Shown: positions 1-11,600 of the stretch, piece after piece
Layout of the letters: each line of letters begins with the position of its first letter
Position numbering within the stretch: the stretch's first letter is position 1
DNA from: Pinus tabuliformis
Lineage: Eukaryota > Streptophyta > Pinopsida > Pinales > Pinaceae
Assembly (NCBI GenBank): GCA_031772625.1
Contig: CM062820.1
Span: 317,338,545-317,402,544 of the forward strand
DNA: 64,000 nt
Reading direction: 5' to 3'
Notes under the pieces: model-generated
What the model saw: the letters and a program-made list of their open reading frames with translations, nothing else
Databases searched by the model: none
Told to the model about the DNA's origin: nothing
Program-made: the position numbers and the translations under genes

Positions 1-414
1 GGTTTTAACCCCGTACAGAAATTACCTGCATATGAATTCTAAAACATAGAAAATAAAGAATGCGAGAGCATAACACATAAAACACATATACACAGATATT
101 TTCCCCTGGATCCCAAAACCAGGACTACCAGCTTGATTTTTTTCATTATGTTCCTTTCAATGTTATAATACATATTTATACATGCCGAAGCATCCAATAT
201 CATGGACCAAAAACCATCGCGTCCAAAACCATGGACCAAAAACCATAGGTAGGCTACCCACCCCCCTCAAACCCCTGGAACAAGGGGGGCTGCTGCCCCC
301 CCTGTGACCCCCCCCGCTGCGCAATTGGCGCAACAAATGGGGGGCTTCAGCCCCCTCTAACCCCTCGGTTCACTACATAGGTTAGTCATGGAAAGAATAT
401 AACACAACCTAACA
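1..414 (-). repeat. C1 3' LTR (lacks about 4 bp at window edge)
   Basis: Matches 9653-10134 and 10931-11432 over its length. It ends in ...CCTAACA on the plus strand, which is TGTTAGG on the element strand. It is about 60 bp shorter than the C1 5' LTR because a block in the C/G-run-rich part is missing. The 270-360 stretch holds runs of 6-8 C and G. The element-strand PPT upstream of it (plus 415 onward) is weak and not clearly purine-rich. Confidence 0.85.
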
Positions 415-463
415 TTCTCTGACTTGTTGTTTTATTTCCACAGGGGGCCACAGGAGAGCTTAG

Positions 464-1977
464 TCATTTTTCCAACCCTGAAACGCCCATTGTTTCTCTA
501 CACCAGGAGAACTTCTCAAAGCTCATAGATTTTGTCAATGCATTTGCAGTATTCTTCAAAGTGTCCACCTTTACCAGCAACACCTTTTTGTCTTCTATCA
601 TATCCCTCACAAAGTGATACTGAAAATCAATGTGCTTTGTCTTTGAATGATAAGCAGGGTTCTTTGCCAAGAAAATTGCACTTTGGCTGTCACAGTCTAT
701 CCTTATAGCTCCCTATATTAACCCCATACTTAAACACAATCTCTACAACCAAACTGCTTCCTTGCTTGCATGAGTGGCTGCCATGTATTCTGCCTCTATA
801 ATTGATAGTGCCACTACAGATTGTTTCTTACTCATCCAACTGACTACACCTCCAAATAGGCTAAACACATACCCACTTGTAGATCTTCTCTGATCCAGAT
901 CTCCAGCCTAGTCTGCATCAACAAAGCCACGAATATCCAACACTCTGTCCAAGCCTGCTCTTCCTTGGTAGCACAAACCATAATCACTAGTGCCACACAA
1001 ATACTTGAAAACCCGCTTCACTGCTGTCCAATGCTCCTTCCTTGGTTTTGACATAAACTTGCTCAATACTCCCACTGCATGTGCAATGTCTAGTCTAGTA
1101 CAGACCATTGCATAAATCAGGCTACTGACTACACTTGCATATGGAACACGGGACATGTCCTCTTCCTCTTCTTGTGTCTTGGGACATTGTTTAGCAGATA
1201 AATTTACACCTACAGGAATAGGAACCTTCACCGGTTTACTATCCTGCATATTAAACCTTTGCAGTATTGTCTCGACATACTTCCTCTAGTTTAACCAGAG
1301 CTTCCTCTTTGCTCGATCTCTTTTAATTTCCATGCCCAAAATATAGTTTGCAACACCAAGATCTTTCATGTCGAATTTGGAGGACAATTAGGTCTTCAAA
1401 TCCTGGATAATTTCTTTATCATTTCCAACCAGCAACATATCATCTACATACAAGACCAGATAAATAACATGGTCACTAATTAATTTAAAATACACACAGT
1501 GATATGATTTGCTTCTGGTGAAGCTAAGTCCCCGTATAAATGTATCAAATTTCTGATACCACATCCTTGGTGACTGTTTTAACCCATACAGAGACTTCTT
1601 TATCTTGCATACCAATTCTTTCTTACCCTTCACTGCAAAGCCTTTAGGTTGCTTCATGTAGATCTCCTCTTCGAGATCCCGGTGAAGAAAAGTTGTCTTC
1701 ACATCCATCTGTTCTACCTCAAAATCAAAAGCAACAACAACAAATAAAAGTAACCTAATAGAAGTTACCTTGGCAATAGGAGAAAAAAATATCACCAAAA
1801 TCAATTACCGGCACCTAGGAATAATATTTTGCTACCAACCGAGCTTTGTATTTCTCCACCTTTCCTTTTGCATTTGTCTTCTTCTTGAACACCCATTTGC
1901 TTCCAATGGGTTTCCTTCCAGCCGGCAATTCCACCAGATCCCAAGCCTCATTTTTGTGCAAAGATGCCATTTCATCA
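464..1977 (-). pseudogene. C1 copia pol, RT C-terminal part plus RNase H
   Basis: Decayed 3' half of C1 pol. Visible blocks on the minus strand are the RT segment with LYVDDMLLVGN (YxDD catalytic motif, about 1430-1450), the VPYASVVSSLIYAMVCTR block (about 1085-1150), GFVDAD of RNase H (about 908-925), SVVALS near 810-830, and the C-terminal DSQSAIFLAKNPAYHSKTKH block (650-690). Several in-frame stops and small shifts separate them. The final stop is at 464. The fragment joins 7112 across the C3 insertion: the outer frame reads ...EAMVDEMASLHKNEAWDLV once C3 and one target copy are removed. Confidence 0.85.
1973..1977. repeat. Target-site duplication CATCA, C3 left
   Basis: CATCA directly abuts the TG of the C3 LTR at 1978 and is repeated at 7107-7111 after the CA terminus. 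Confidence 0.9.
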
Positions 1978-2506
1978 TGTTAGAAAATGATATATTAGGG
2001 AGCAATGGAACACATAAAATATTGTAGAAATATAAACACAGAAAACGCACAAAACAAGAGAGACACAGATATATGTGGTTCACCCAATTTGGGCTACGTC
2101 CACCCCGAACAGCCAGTCCTTCCTTTCTATTATCCAGCAAAATGAAGAGACACAACCTACAACAAATCCGCTGTAATATCCTCTGTTTTTTTTTTTTTTT
2201 TCACAGTCTCACCTCTCTATTTCTCGCTCCCAGAATACACATCTATCACATAGATTCAAATAAAATGCCCTCATACAAAGAGAGGGGTTGCTTTCTAGGG
2301 CAAAAAACCCTAAACTAAACATAAGTTCTACCGTCAGATCATCCGCTTGATGAACGGCCCAGATTGACTAGAAATTACTATACTTTTACAAGGCAATTTT
2401 ACATCTATTTTTCGCACCCCCCCGCATGGAGGGGTGTACAAAAATTCCTGGGGTATACATCTGGCTGAAACAAAGACCTCTGAACAATCATGCTCCACAC
2501 ACAACA
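1978..2506 (-). repeat. C3 3' LTR
   Basis: 529 bp, TG...CA on either strand. Contains a T16 run (about 2190-2205). The purine tract AAGTGGGAGATTG lies immediately upstream on the element strand (plus 2507-2520), the standard copia PPT position. Confidence 0.92.
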
Positions 2507-2522
2507 ATCTCCCACTTGGAGA
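2507..2522 (-). other. C3 polypurine tract
   Basis: Element-strand CCAAGTGGGAGATTG abuts the 3' LTR. This is the usual plus-strand primer of copia elements. Confidence 0.8.
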
Positions 2523-2602
2523 ATGATTGTAGCAACTCCACCGCTGCTTCATTTGCTGGACAATGACTCCTCTTTGGACCTGGCTGTTTCTCATCTTAAT
2601 CG

Positions 2603-5600
2603 TCATCCTTGAAGACCAATTGAAACTGAGCATGTTCTCAGTTTCTCCCTGGTTACAACTTTTGTTAGCATATCTGCAGTATTCTGGCTAGTGTGTATCT
2701 TTTCCAGCTTCAACTCTCCATCTTCCAACACTGATCGTATGAAATGATACTTGAGTTGTATGTGTTTAGTCCTGGAATGAAATGCTGAGTTCTTTGCAAG
2801 ATGAATGGCACTTTGGCTATCACTGTATAACGTGCCCATATCATGCTTCTTACCCAACTCACCCATAAACCTTTGTAACCAAATCATTTCTTTACTAGCC
2901 TCTGTAGCAGCAACATACTCTGCTGCTGTTGTTGAAAGTGCAACAACACTTTGGATTTTTGAAACCCAACTGACAGTTGTTCCTCCAACAGTAAATACAT
3001 ATCCTGTAGTGCTCCTCCTGTTATCTCTGTCACCTACCATATCTGCATCAACATATCCTTGTAGGCAGATGTTTGAACCACCAAAGCATAATGCTTGATT
3101 TGTGGTACCTTTCAAATATCTAAGAATCCATTTCACTGCCATCCAATGTTCCTTTCCTGGATTGTTCATGTGCCTGCTTACAACTCCCACTGCATGTGCA
3201 ATATCAGGCCTTGTGCAGACCATTGCATACATTAAGCTTCCAACTACTGATGCATATGGAACTTTAGACATATAATCCATGTCTTCTTGGGTATTTGGGC
3301 ACATTTCCTTGCTAAGTTTGAAATGGCTAGCAAAAGGTGTATTAACTGGTTTTTCATTGTGCATATTAAATCTTTTCAACACCTTTTGTATGTACTCATT
3401 CTGAGACAATGTTAATTTGCGATTTGTCTTGTCTCTAGTGATTCTCATACCAAGGATTTGTTTTGCAGCTCCCAAATCCTTCATTGCAAATGAATTTGCC
3501 AATTTTCTTTTGAGTACATTTATTTCCTGCATGTTAGATCCTGCAACAAGCATGTCATCTACATACAATAACAATATAATATAGCTGCCATCATTTTGCT
3601 TTTTCAAATAAACACAATGATCAGAGTGACATCTAGTATAACCTTGTTCAGACATAAACTTGTCAAATTTTAGATACCACTGCCTTAGAGCCTGTTTTAA
3701 GCCATACAAGCTCTTCTTCAACCTGCACACTAGTTTCTCCTTCCCTTTCACCTCATATCCTTGTGGCTGTTGCATATATATCTCTTCCTCCAAATCCCCA
3801 TGGAGAAAGGCTATCTTTACATCTAACTGCTCAAGATGCAAATCTTCAGCTGCTACAAGACTTAAAATAGTTCTGATTGAAGTCATTTTAACAACAGGAG
3901 AAAATATTTCATCAAAATCAATACCTTTCTTCTGTGCAAACCCCTTCACCACAAGTCTAGCTTTGTACCTCTGTTTTCCTCCATCTTCTTCCTTCAGCCT
4001 GTAAACCCATTTATTCTTCAATTTAGTTTTTCCTGCAGGCAACCTGACTAAATCCCAAGTCTGGTTATGCATTAAGGAGTCCATCTCTTCTTCCATGGCT
4101 ACCTCCCACTTTTTCCTGCTTTCAACCTGCATTGCTTCTTCATAACATTCGGGTTCACCAGAATCAGTCAACAATAAATAATATAATGAAGGAGAGTATC
4201 GTTCAGGGGGTCTACTTATCCTGGTAGATCTTCTAACACCACTTTCAGGTGTTTGGGGTGCCTGTTGCTGTTGTGGTGGTTGCTGTTGTTGATTATTGTT
4301 ATTTTCAGGCACCTTTACCTTTTCACTGATTTCATCAAGAACTGCGTATTCCTTGTTTTCTTTTTCCTGTTTCTTTTCCTGCAACTGATTCTTATACAAG
4401 ACCTTTTCATTTAATATTACATCTCTGCTCCTAATGATTTTGTGATTTTCGTAATCATATACGTGATAACCAAAATCATTAACACCATATCCAATAAAGG
4501 TACATTTCTTTGACTTTTCCTCAAGCTTTGTTCTATTTTCTTTATCAATATGGACAAAGGCCTCACAACCAAAAGGCTTTAAAAAAGAGTAGTTTACCTT
4601 TTTACCTGTCCATGCTTCCTCTGGAACACCACCATCCAAGGAACTTGAAGGCCCTCTGTTTATTAGATAAACAACAGTATCTTCAGCATCTGCCCAAAAC
4701 TGTAAAGGCAATCCTGCATGCAATCTCATGCACCTTGCACGCTCCATGATTGTTCTGTTCATCCTTTCTGACACACCATTTTATTGTGGTGTTCTTGGAA
4801 CTGTCTTCTCTCTGCGAATTCCATGCTCTTAACAGTACCTATCAAACTCTTTGCTGCAATATTCACCTCCATTGTCTGATCTAAGACACTTCAATTTCTT
4901 TCCTGTCTCAATCTCAACCAAAGCTTTCCATTTCTTGAAAGTATCAAATACATCAGATTTATTCTTAATACAATAAATCCAAGTTTTTCTAGTTGCATCA
5001 TCAATAAAAGTAAAATAATAACGAGAGCCACCGAGAGATGATACCTGAGCAGGTCCCCATACATCTGTATGCACAAGCTCTAATTTTTCATTCTTCTTTT
5101 CTTTCCCAACTCTGAGAAATCTGACTCTCTTCTGTTTTCCATAAATGCAGTTCTCACAGAAGTCCAAATCAACATTCTTCAAACCCGGCAACAAATTCCT
5201 TGAGTGAAGAATCTTCATCCCCTTTTCACTCATGTGTCCGAGCCTATGATGCCATAATGTTGCATCTGCTCCTTTGGAAGTTAAAGCATTAACAAAGTTA
5301 GAAATACCATTGCATAAATACAATGTACCAACCTTTTCACCTTTTGCTATTACCAGGGCTCCTTTGGTGACCTTCCAAGCTTTATCTGTGAAAGTTGTCA
5401 CACAACCTTCACCGCCTAACTGCCCTGTTGAAATCAGATTTTTCTTTAGATCTGGAACATGCCTTACCTCCTTTAATAGCCATTGGTTTCCATTCAGCTG
5501 TTTTACAAGAACCTTACCCATTCCAACGATTTTGTAGGGTTTATCATCACCCAGACAAACTTGTCCAAAATCTCCTTGAACATAGTCATAAAAGTATTTC

Positions 5601-6511
5601 TTATCAGGTGTGGCATGGAATGAAGTCCCTGAATCTACCACCCAGGAATCAGTAATATTTTCGAAAGAAAGAATCAAAGCATCTTGTAACACCTCACCTG
5701 TCACATTTGCTTCATGATTGTTTTCTTGTTGTGCATCTCCTTCTTTTCCCTTCCGAGATCTACAGTCTTTCTTTAGGTGTCCTTTCTTTCCACATTTCCA
5801 GCACACTATCCCCGATTTGGACTTGGATCTACCTTTCCTTGATTTACTGCGATATCCTGAGCTCTTTCCTCTTTCCATTTTTCTTCCTCTAGACTCTGCA
5901 CTCAAAGCATTTCCCGATGTCTCACCGGGGCTTTTCCGTCGCATTTCCTTGCTAAGGATAGCACCGACAACATCATCAAACTTTAAAGTACTAGATCCAG
6001 AAATAGAGTTACTAATGGCCATTACCAAACCATTCCAACTTTCTAGTAATGAGCACAAGAATAACAGAGCTCTAACTTCATCATCAAAGTTTACCCCTAC
6101 AGAACTTAACTGACTTGTAACTGTATTAAAATCATTTAAATGGTTTGCAACAGATCCACCTTCTGACATATTCATATTAAATAACCGTTTCATAAGAAAT
6201 ACCTTGTTTGAGGCCGAGGGTTTTTCATATAGTTTCAACAACATCTTCATCAAACCCTTTGTCGTGGTTTCCTTCAAAATGTTGAAGGCAACTGACGCAT
6301 CAAGGCACAACCGTATTGTTCCGAGTGCCTTTCTATCGAGAAGGTTCCATTCTTCGTCTTTTATACCCGTCGGCATCTTTGTTTTTCCGCCCAATGGTAG
6401 GTATATATCTTCCTGATACAGATAATCTTCCATCTGCATCTTCCACAGTGAGAAGTTTTGGCCGTTAAATTTCTTGACCCTAAACTTACCATCTTCCGCC
6501 ATTGCTCCCAC
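2603..6511 (-). pseudogene. C3 copia gag-pol polyprotein with two in-frame TAA codons
   Basis: A single frame from ATG at 6511 (or the third codon after it, MAEDGKF at 6502) to about 2603. Order: UBN2-type gag (about residues 1-240), zinc knuckle CWKCGKKGHLKKDC, protease WVVDSGTSFHATP, pre-integrase zinc region HHRLGHMSEKG...CENCIYGKQ, integrase core beginning ELVHTDVWGPA with RSDNGGEY and NGVSERMNR, then RT with LLLYVDDMLVAG (about 3550-3570) and copia RNase H ending near 2640. TAA codons at 4829-4831 and 4781-4783 both fall in the integrase core; the second replaces a Gln of the usual PQQNG block. The frame is otherwise continuous. Without readthrough, RT would not be made. Confidence 0.93.
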
Positions 6512-6563
6512 TCGAACCAGGAACCCTTCTTTCCTGCAAGTTTATCAGCCAAATAAACCTTCG

Positions 6564-6575
6564 GCTCTGATACCA
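6564..6575 (-). other. C3 primer-binding site (initiator tRNA-Met)
   Basis: Element-strand TGGTATCAGAGC starts 2 nt inside the 5' LTR boundary and is complementary to the 3' end of plant initiator tRNA-Met. Confidence 0.92.
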
Positions 6576-6577
6576 GT

Positions 6578-7106
6578 TGTTAGAAAATTATATACTACGG
6601 AGCAATGGAACACATAAAATATTGCAGAAATATAAACAAAGAAAACGCACAAAACAAGAGAGACACAGATATACATGGTTCACCCAGTTTGGGCTACGTC
6701 CACCCCGAACAGCCAGTCCTTCCTTTCTATTATCCAGCAAAATGAAGAGACACAACCTACAGCAAATCCGCTGTAATATCCTTTGTTTTTTTTTTTTTTT
6801 TCACAATCTCACCTCTCTGTTTCTCACTCCCAGAATACACATCTATCACACAACTTCAAATACAATGCCCTCATACAAAGAGAGGGGTTGCCTTCTAGGG
6901 CAAAAAACCCTAAACTAAACATAAGTTCTACCGTCAGATCATCCGCCTGATGAACAACCCAAATTGACTAGAAATTACTATACTTTTACAAGACAATTTT
7001 ACATTTATTTTTCGCACCCCCCTGCGTGGAGGGGTGTACAAAAATTCCTGGGGTATACATCCGGCTGAAACAAAGACCTCTGAACAATCATGCTCCACAC
7101 ACAACA
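6578..7106 (-). repeat. C3 5' LTR
   Basis: 529 bp, the same length as 1978-2506 with about 27 differences. Followed on its outer side by the CATCA target copy. Confidence 0.92.
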
Positions 7107-7111
7107 CATCA
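7107..7111. repeat. Target-site duplication CATCA, C3 right
   Basis: Second copy of the 5-bp target repeat. Removing C3 plus one copy restores C1 pol. Confidence 0.9.
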
Positions 7112-9530
7112 ACCATGGCCTCTTTCTAGAGTTTTCCATCCTTTGAATCTACTACTTCCTTCATAGTTCTGGGATCATCATTAGTAATAGATAAAGAAAA
7201 ATTTGAACAAAAAGCAGATGGACTATACCTTTCTGGTTGCCTTCTTTCTCGAACTGATCTTCTCACACCCAGAGTTTATGACTCTTCATCTTCTGATTCC
7301 TCCTCTGTTGTAGAGTTTGATTCTTCCTCCTTTAGCTCAAACTCTATCTTCTCAGGTTCCTTTCATTGGACTTCATGTTTAATAACATCTTTCACCTCTC
7401 TGAACACCACATCTCAACTGTACACAACCTTCCTTGTTGCTGGGTTCCAATTCTTATAACCCTTTAAACCATCTTTATACCCAATAAAGATGCACTTTTC
7501 AGATTTACTATCCAACTTGGTTCGTTTCTCCTTTGGAACATGTACATATGCATCACATCGAAATACCCTCAGATGTGAAAGAGAGGGTTTCTTACCAGTC
7601 CATACCTCTTGTGGAGTCTTATCCTCCAACGTTAATGAAGGTGATCTGTTGACCAGGTAACATGTTGTCTGCATTGCCTCTACCCAGAATTCCTGTCCTA
7701 ACCCAACACCATTGAGCATGCGTCTTGCCCTTTCCATCAACGTCTTATTCATTCTTTCTGCAACTCCATTTTGTTGAGGTGTATATGGAGTAGTCTTCTG
7801 CTGTGTTATACCACACTTCTTACAGAATTCTTCAAATTCCTTACTGCAAAACTCTCTACCGTTATCTATCCTTAGCACCTTTATCTTCTTCTCTATCTGG
7901 TTCCAGAGCCTTAAATTCTTTAAACCTGTGAAAGACTTCATATTTATTCTTAAGGAAATATATCCATGTATTCTTTGAGAAGTCATCTATAAATGATACA
8001 TAGTACAAAAACTTACCTAGTGATGGAACCTTCATAGGTCCAAATACATCACTATGCACAAGCTCTAATATCTGTTTCACCCACTTACCACCAAAGGGGA
8101 AACTCACCATATTCTGCTTCCCATATACACAATTTTCACAGAAATCAAAATCCAGAGAGCTATTACTCATACCTTCTACCATACCTTTACCATGAAGTAC
8201 TCGAAGGCCCTTCTCTCCGATATGTCCAAGCCTTTGATGCCACATCATGGTTTTCTCTCTAAAGACCACTAGATTTTCTGCTCCACTTTTAGGAACCATA
8301 GAACTATTGCACCCATCAATAATAGTGCTACCTTGTAGCTTGTACAGAGTTCCAGTCTGAACTCCCCACATCAATACCAGTGCTCCCCGAACCATCTTGC
8401 AGGTATCCTTATCGAACACTGTTTTTACACTTGCATCATCCAGCTTGTTTACAGAAATCAGATTTCTGGCCAATGTAGGAATATGCAGAACACCCGGAAG
8501 TGTTATAACCCTTCCACCTTGCAACTTCAACTTTACTTTTCCATGACCAATGATTCTATCCTTCCTATCATCTCCTAAGAAGAGATCACTACCATCGTAT
8601 TTCTCATACTCGTAGAACCACTCTCTATGGGGAGTGAAGTGAAAGGATGCACCTGAGTCAATCAACCATGCCTCATGATCTAAATGTGTACTTGAAGAAG
8701 CCAAATACACATCCCCACCTTCATCTAAGGTGGTTTTCGCCTCTACAGAAGCAGTATCATCAGATCCCTTTCCTTTATCAGGAGCTTTAGATTTACAGCC
8801 CCTTTTGAAGTGCCCTTCCTTTCCGCATTTCCAGCACACCACCTTTACAAGTTTTCTTGGAGATTTAGATCTCCCTCTAGATTTAGATCTCCCACTTGAT
8901 GACTTATTTTTGTTTCTATTCTGGGACCATCCTTGTACAGACAAGGCATCACCATTCTGGCTCTCCATATTTTTCCGTCTCATCTCCTCCGTCAGCAAGG
9001 GTGAGACTATTTCATCAAACTGCAAGGCAGTTGCATGGCTACCTATTGCAATAACCAGACTATCCCACGAATCTGGTAGAGAACACAACAAGCTGATGCA
9101 CTTATCTTCATCTGAAATTTTAATATCAACAGATGCTAACTGACTTACCATAGTATTAAATACATTCAGATGCTCTGTCACCGAGTCTCCATCTTTCATC
9201 CTCAGGTTATACAAATTTTTCTGCAAGAACAGTTTATTCACCAGAGGCTTAGATTGGTACAGAGTCCCTAACTTTTCCCACAAAGCCTTTGCCATAGCTT
9301 CCCCTGATACATTCAACAATATTGAATCTGAGACACACAATCATATTGTGCTTTTTTCCTTCCGATCCAACTTCTTCCATTCTTCATCGGACACTCCTGT
9401 TGGTTTAGTACCCAGATCTATGATGATCCACTGATCTTTTATCCATCAACAGATCCTTCATCTTGAGTTTCCACAACTGAAAACTCTGACCATTAAATTT
9501 CTGGATCTCTATCTTTCCATTGCTCGCCAT
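7112..9530 (-). pseudogene. C1 copia gag-protease-integrase (5' part of pol)
   Basis: Begins with MASNGKIEIQKFNG at 9530. The next 190 nt carry a frameshift and a TGA at 9341-9343, where the context (IRLCVSD) predicts Arg. From 9340 a long frame encodes gag, zinc knuckle CWKCGKEGHFKRGC (about 8820), protease WLIDSGASFHFTP (about 8650), pre-integrase HQRLGHIGEKG...CENCVYGKQ, and the first integrase Asp (ELVHSDVFGP). A frameshift near 7900-7920 moves to the frame 7986-7414, which has IDNGREF and PQQNGVAERMNK, so the second Asp and the Glu remain. After 7414 further stops precede an acidic linker and the C3 insertion point. Confidence 0.9.
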
Positions 9531-9638
9531 CTTCTTTTACCACCAGAATTGATCTCGCAAATCTCCCACTGAACAGGGTCTACCACAGGCTCGAGCGAAA
9601 CCCCTCAGCAACGAAGGCATCCCCTTGAAGCCAAAACA

Positions 9639-9650
9639 ACTCTGATACCA
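9639..9650 (-). other. C1 primer-binding site
   Basis: Element-strand TGGTATCAGAGT, one mismatch from the canonical tRNA-Met site, lies 2 nt from the 5' LTR. Confidence 0.85.
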
Positions 9651-9652
9651 AA

Positions 9653-10134
9653 TGTAGGTTTTAACCCCATATAGAAATTACCTGCATACGAATTCTAAAA
9701 CATAGAAAATAAACAATGCGAGAGTATAACACATAAAACACATATACACAAAGATTTTCCCCTGGATCCCAAAATAGGGACTACCAGCTTGACTTATTTC
9801 ATTATGTTCCTTTCAATGCTACAATACATATTTATACATGCCGAAGCATCCAATACCATGGAACGAAAACCATTGTGTCCAAAACCATGGACCGAAAACC
9901 ATAGGTAGTTTCACCCAACCTAATATAGGGTCTAAAAAAAAAATTTCCCGGGGCATTGCCCCAGACCCCGTAGAGGGGGGCTACCCACCCCCCTCAAAGC
10001 CCATGGACAGGGGGGGGCCCCCTGTCACCCCCCTGCTATGCAATCGGTGCAATGAAGAGGGGGCTCAGCCCCCCCTCTAAACCCCCGGTTCTCTACGTAG
10101 GTTAGTCGTGGAAAGAATATAACACAACCCAACA
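9653..10134 (-). repeat. C1 5' LTR
   Basis: 482 bp, TGTAGG...CCAACA on the plus strand. Homologous to 1-414 and 10931-11432. Holds many runs of 5-9 C or G between 9950 and 10090. Confidence 0.88.
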
Positions 10135-10809
10135 GTTTTCCTGGAGATTTAGATCTCCCTCTAAATTTAGATCTTCCACTCGATGAATTATTTTTGTTTC
10201 TATTCTGGGGCTGTCCTCGTACAGACAAGGCATCACCATTTTGGCTCTCCATATTTTTTTGTCTCATCTCCTCTCTCAGCAAGGATGAGACTATTTCATC
10301 AAACTGCAAGGCAATTACATTACTACCTATTGCAATAACCAGACTATCCCACAAATCTAGTAGAGAACACAACAATCTAATGCACTTATCTGCATCTGAA
10401 ATTTTGATATCAATAGACTATAACTAACTTACCATAGTATTAAACGCATTCAGATGCTCTGTCACCGAGTCTCCATCTTTCATCCTCAGGTTATACAACT
10501 TTTTCCGTAGGAACAACTTATTCACCAGAGACTTAGATTGGTACAAAGTCCCTAACTTGTCCCACAAAGCCTTCATCGTAGCTTCCCCTGATACATTTAG
10601 TAATACTGAATCTGAGACACACAATCATATTGTGCTCTTTGCATTCCGATCCAACTTCTTCCATTCTTCATCATACACTCCAGTTATTTTAGTACTCGGA
10701 TCTATCGCGATCCATTGATCTTTATCCACCAACAGATCCTCCATCTTAAGTTTCCACAACTCAAAACGCTGACCATTAAATTTCTCGATATCTTTCCACT
10801 GCTTGCCAT
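10135..10809 (-). pseudogene. C2 copia gag, truncated by C1
   Basis: Starts at ATG 10809 (MASSGKI). It reads MDKDQWIAIDPSTK-type gag close to C1, then meets a TGA at 10625-10627, the same codon that is TGA in C1. A second lesion lies near 10424, and coding stops at the C1 junction just after the Ser/Arg-rich stretch before the zinc knuckle. Only the UBN2-like gag half is present. Confidence 0.82.
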
Positions 10810-10916
10810 CTTCTTCACCACCAGAATCGATCCCGCAGATCTCTCACTGAACAGGGTCTACCATAGGCCCGTGCGAAACCCCTCAGCAACAAAGGCCTCC
10901 CCTTGAAACCAAAATA

Positions 10917-10928
10917 GCTCTGATACCA
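10917..10928 (-). other. C2 primer-binding site
   Basis: Element-strand TGGTATCAGAGC next to LTR 10931-11432. Confidence 0.9.
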
Positions 10929-10930
10929 AG

Positions 10931-11432
10931 TGTAGGTTTTAACCCCATACAAAAATTACCTACATACGATTCTAGAACACAGAAAATAAACAATGTGAAA
11001 GCATAACACATAAAACACATATATACAGATATTTTCCCCTGGATCCCAAAACCGGGACTACCAACTTGATTTTTCATTATGTTCCTTTCAATGTTACAAT
11101 ACATATTTATACATGCCGAAGCATCCAATACCATGGACTGAAAACCATCGCGTCCAAAACCATGGACTAAAAACCATCGCGTCCAAAACCATGTGCGAAA
11201 AACATGCACAAAACCATAAGTAGGTCCGCCCAACCTAACATAGGGTCCAAAACCAAAACTTTTCAAGGCGTTGCCCCGGACCCCATAGAGTGGGGTTACC
11301 TTCACCTCTTAAACCCCCTGTGACTCCCCTCGCTACGCAATCGACACAATGAAGGGGGGTGGCTACCCCCCCTTCTAACCCCCTGGTTAGTTACGTGGGC
11401 TAGTCATGGAAAGAATATAACACAACCCAACA
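10931..11432 (-). repeat. C2 5' LTR
   Basis: 502 bp, TGTAGG...CCAACA on the plus strand. Same family as the C1 LTRs but with extra copies of a short ACCATGGACTGAAAACC-type motif (about 11130-11210). Confidence 0.87.
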
Positions 11433-11588
11433 TGAAGGTGCGTGGAGAACAATATGATACACTTATGTAAGTGGAATGGAATATCACCCTTGGATTGTAA
11501 CACTAATAAAAAAATGACAGCTCCTACATTTAAAGAGTAGAAACATGTCTCTAGCCTAGACCTTGATGTGTGTCATTAGGTTTCAAAT

Positions 11589-11600
11589 GATCCTTAGGTT
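11589..11600. repeat. Putative PLE target duplication, left
   Basis: GATCCTTAGGTT, identical to 13616-13627 in the same orientation at the other edge of the inverted-repeat element. The last few bases overlap the arm start, so the exact border is uncertain. Confidence 0.5.

Larger units (their letters stand above)
1978..7106 (-). mobile_element. C3: near-complete Ty1/copia element nested in C1
   Basis: A full copia element on the minus strand: 529-bp LTRs at 1978-2506 and 6578-7106, a perfect tRNA-Met primer site, a classic PPT, and one gag-pol frame. Perfect 5-bp target duplications CATCA lie at 1973-1977 and 7107-7111. The two LTRs differ at about 27 of 529 sites by eye (about 5%), mostly transitions, so the insertion is not recent. 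Two in-frame stop codons are the only frame-breaking lesions I see in the polyprotein. Confidence 0.95.
1..10134 (-). mobile_element. C1: Ty1/copia LTR retrotransposon, split by nested C3
   Basis: Copia element read on the minus strand. The 5' LTR is 9653-10134, the tRNA-Met primer site about 9639-9650, gag-pol 9530 down to 464, and the 3' LTR 1-414 (about four terminal bases lie off the window). The order gag, protease, integrase, RT, RNase H is diagnostic of copia. The coding frame carries several stops and frameshifts, so the copy is dead. A second copia element, C3 (1978-7106), is inserted in the RT-proximal region. C1 itself interrupts the gag of C2, so its right-hand flank (10135 onward) is C2 gag. 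The left target-site copy is outside the window. Confidence 0.9.
10135..11432 (-). mobile_element. C2: 5' fragment of a C1-family copia element
   Basis: Consists of 5' LTR 10931-11432, a perfect tRNA-Met site and the first 675 bp of gag. The C1 5' LTR then interrupts it at 10134/10135. The rest of C2 should lie left of the window if C1 inserted by integration. It is close in sequence to C1, so an element has inserted into its own relative. Confidence 0.85.

Noticed and set aside
2073..2318. Open frames inside the C3 LTRs (2073-2318 and 6577-6918)
   Set aside because: They lie in both LTR copies on the non-element strand and include a poly-T-derived Phe run; no sign of coding.
6564..6575. tRNA-like sequence GCTCTGATACCA (also near 9640, 10917, 16917 and 19607)
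   Set aside because: These are retroelement primer-binding sites complementary to the tRNA-Met 3' end; no tRNA body is present.
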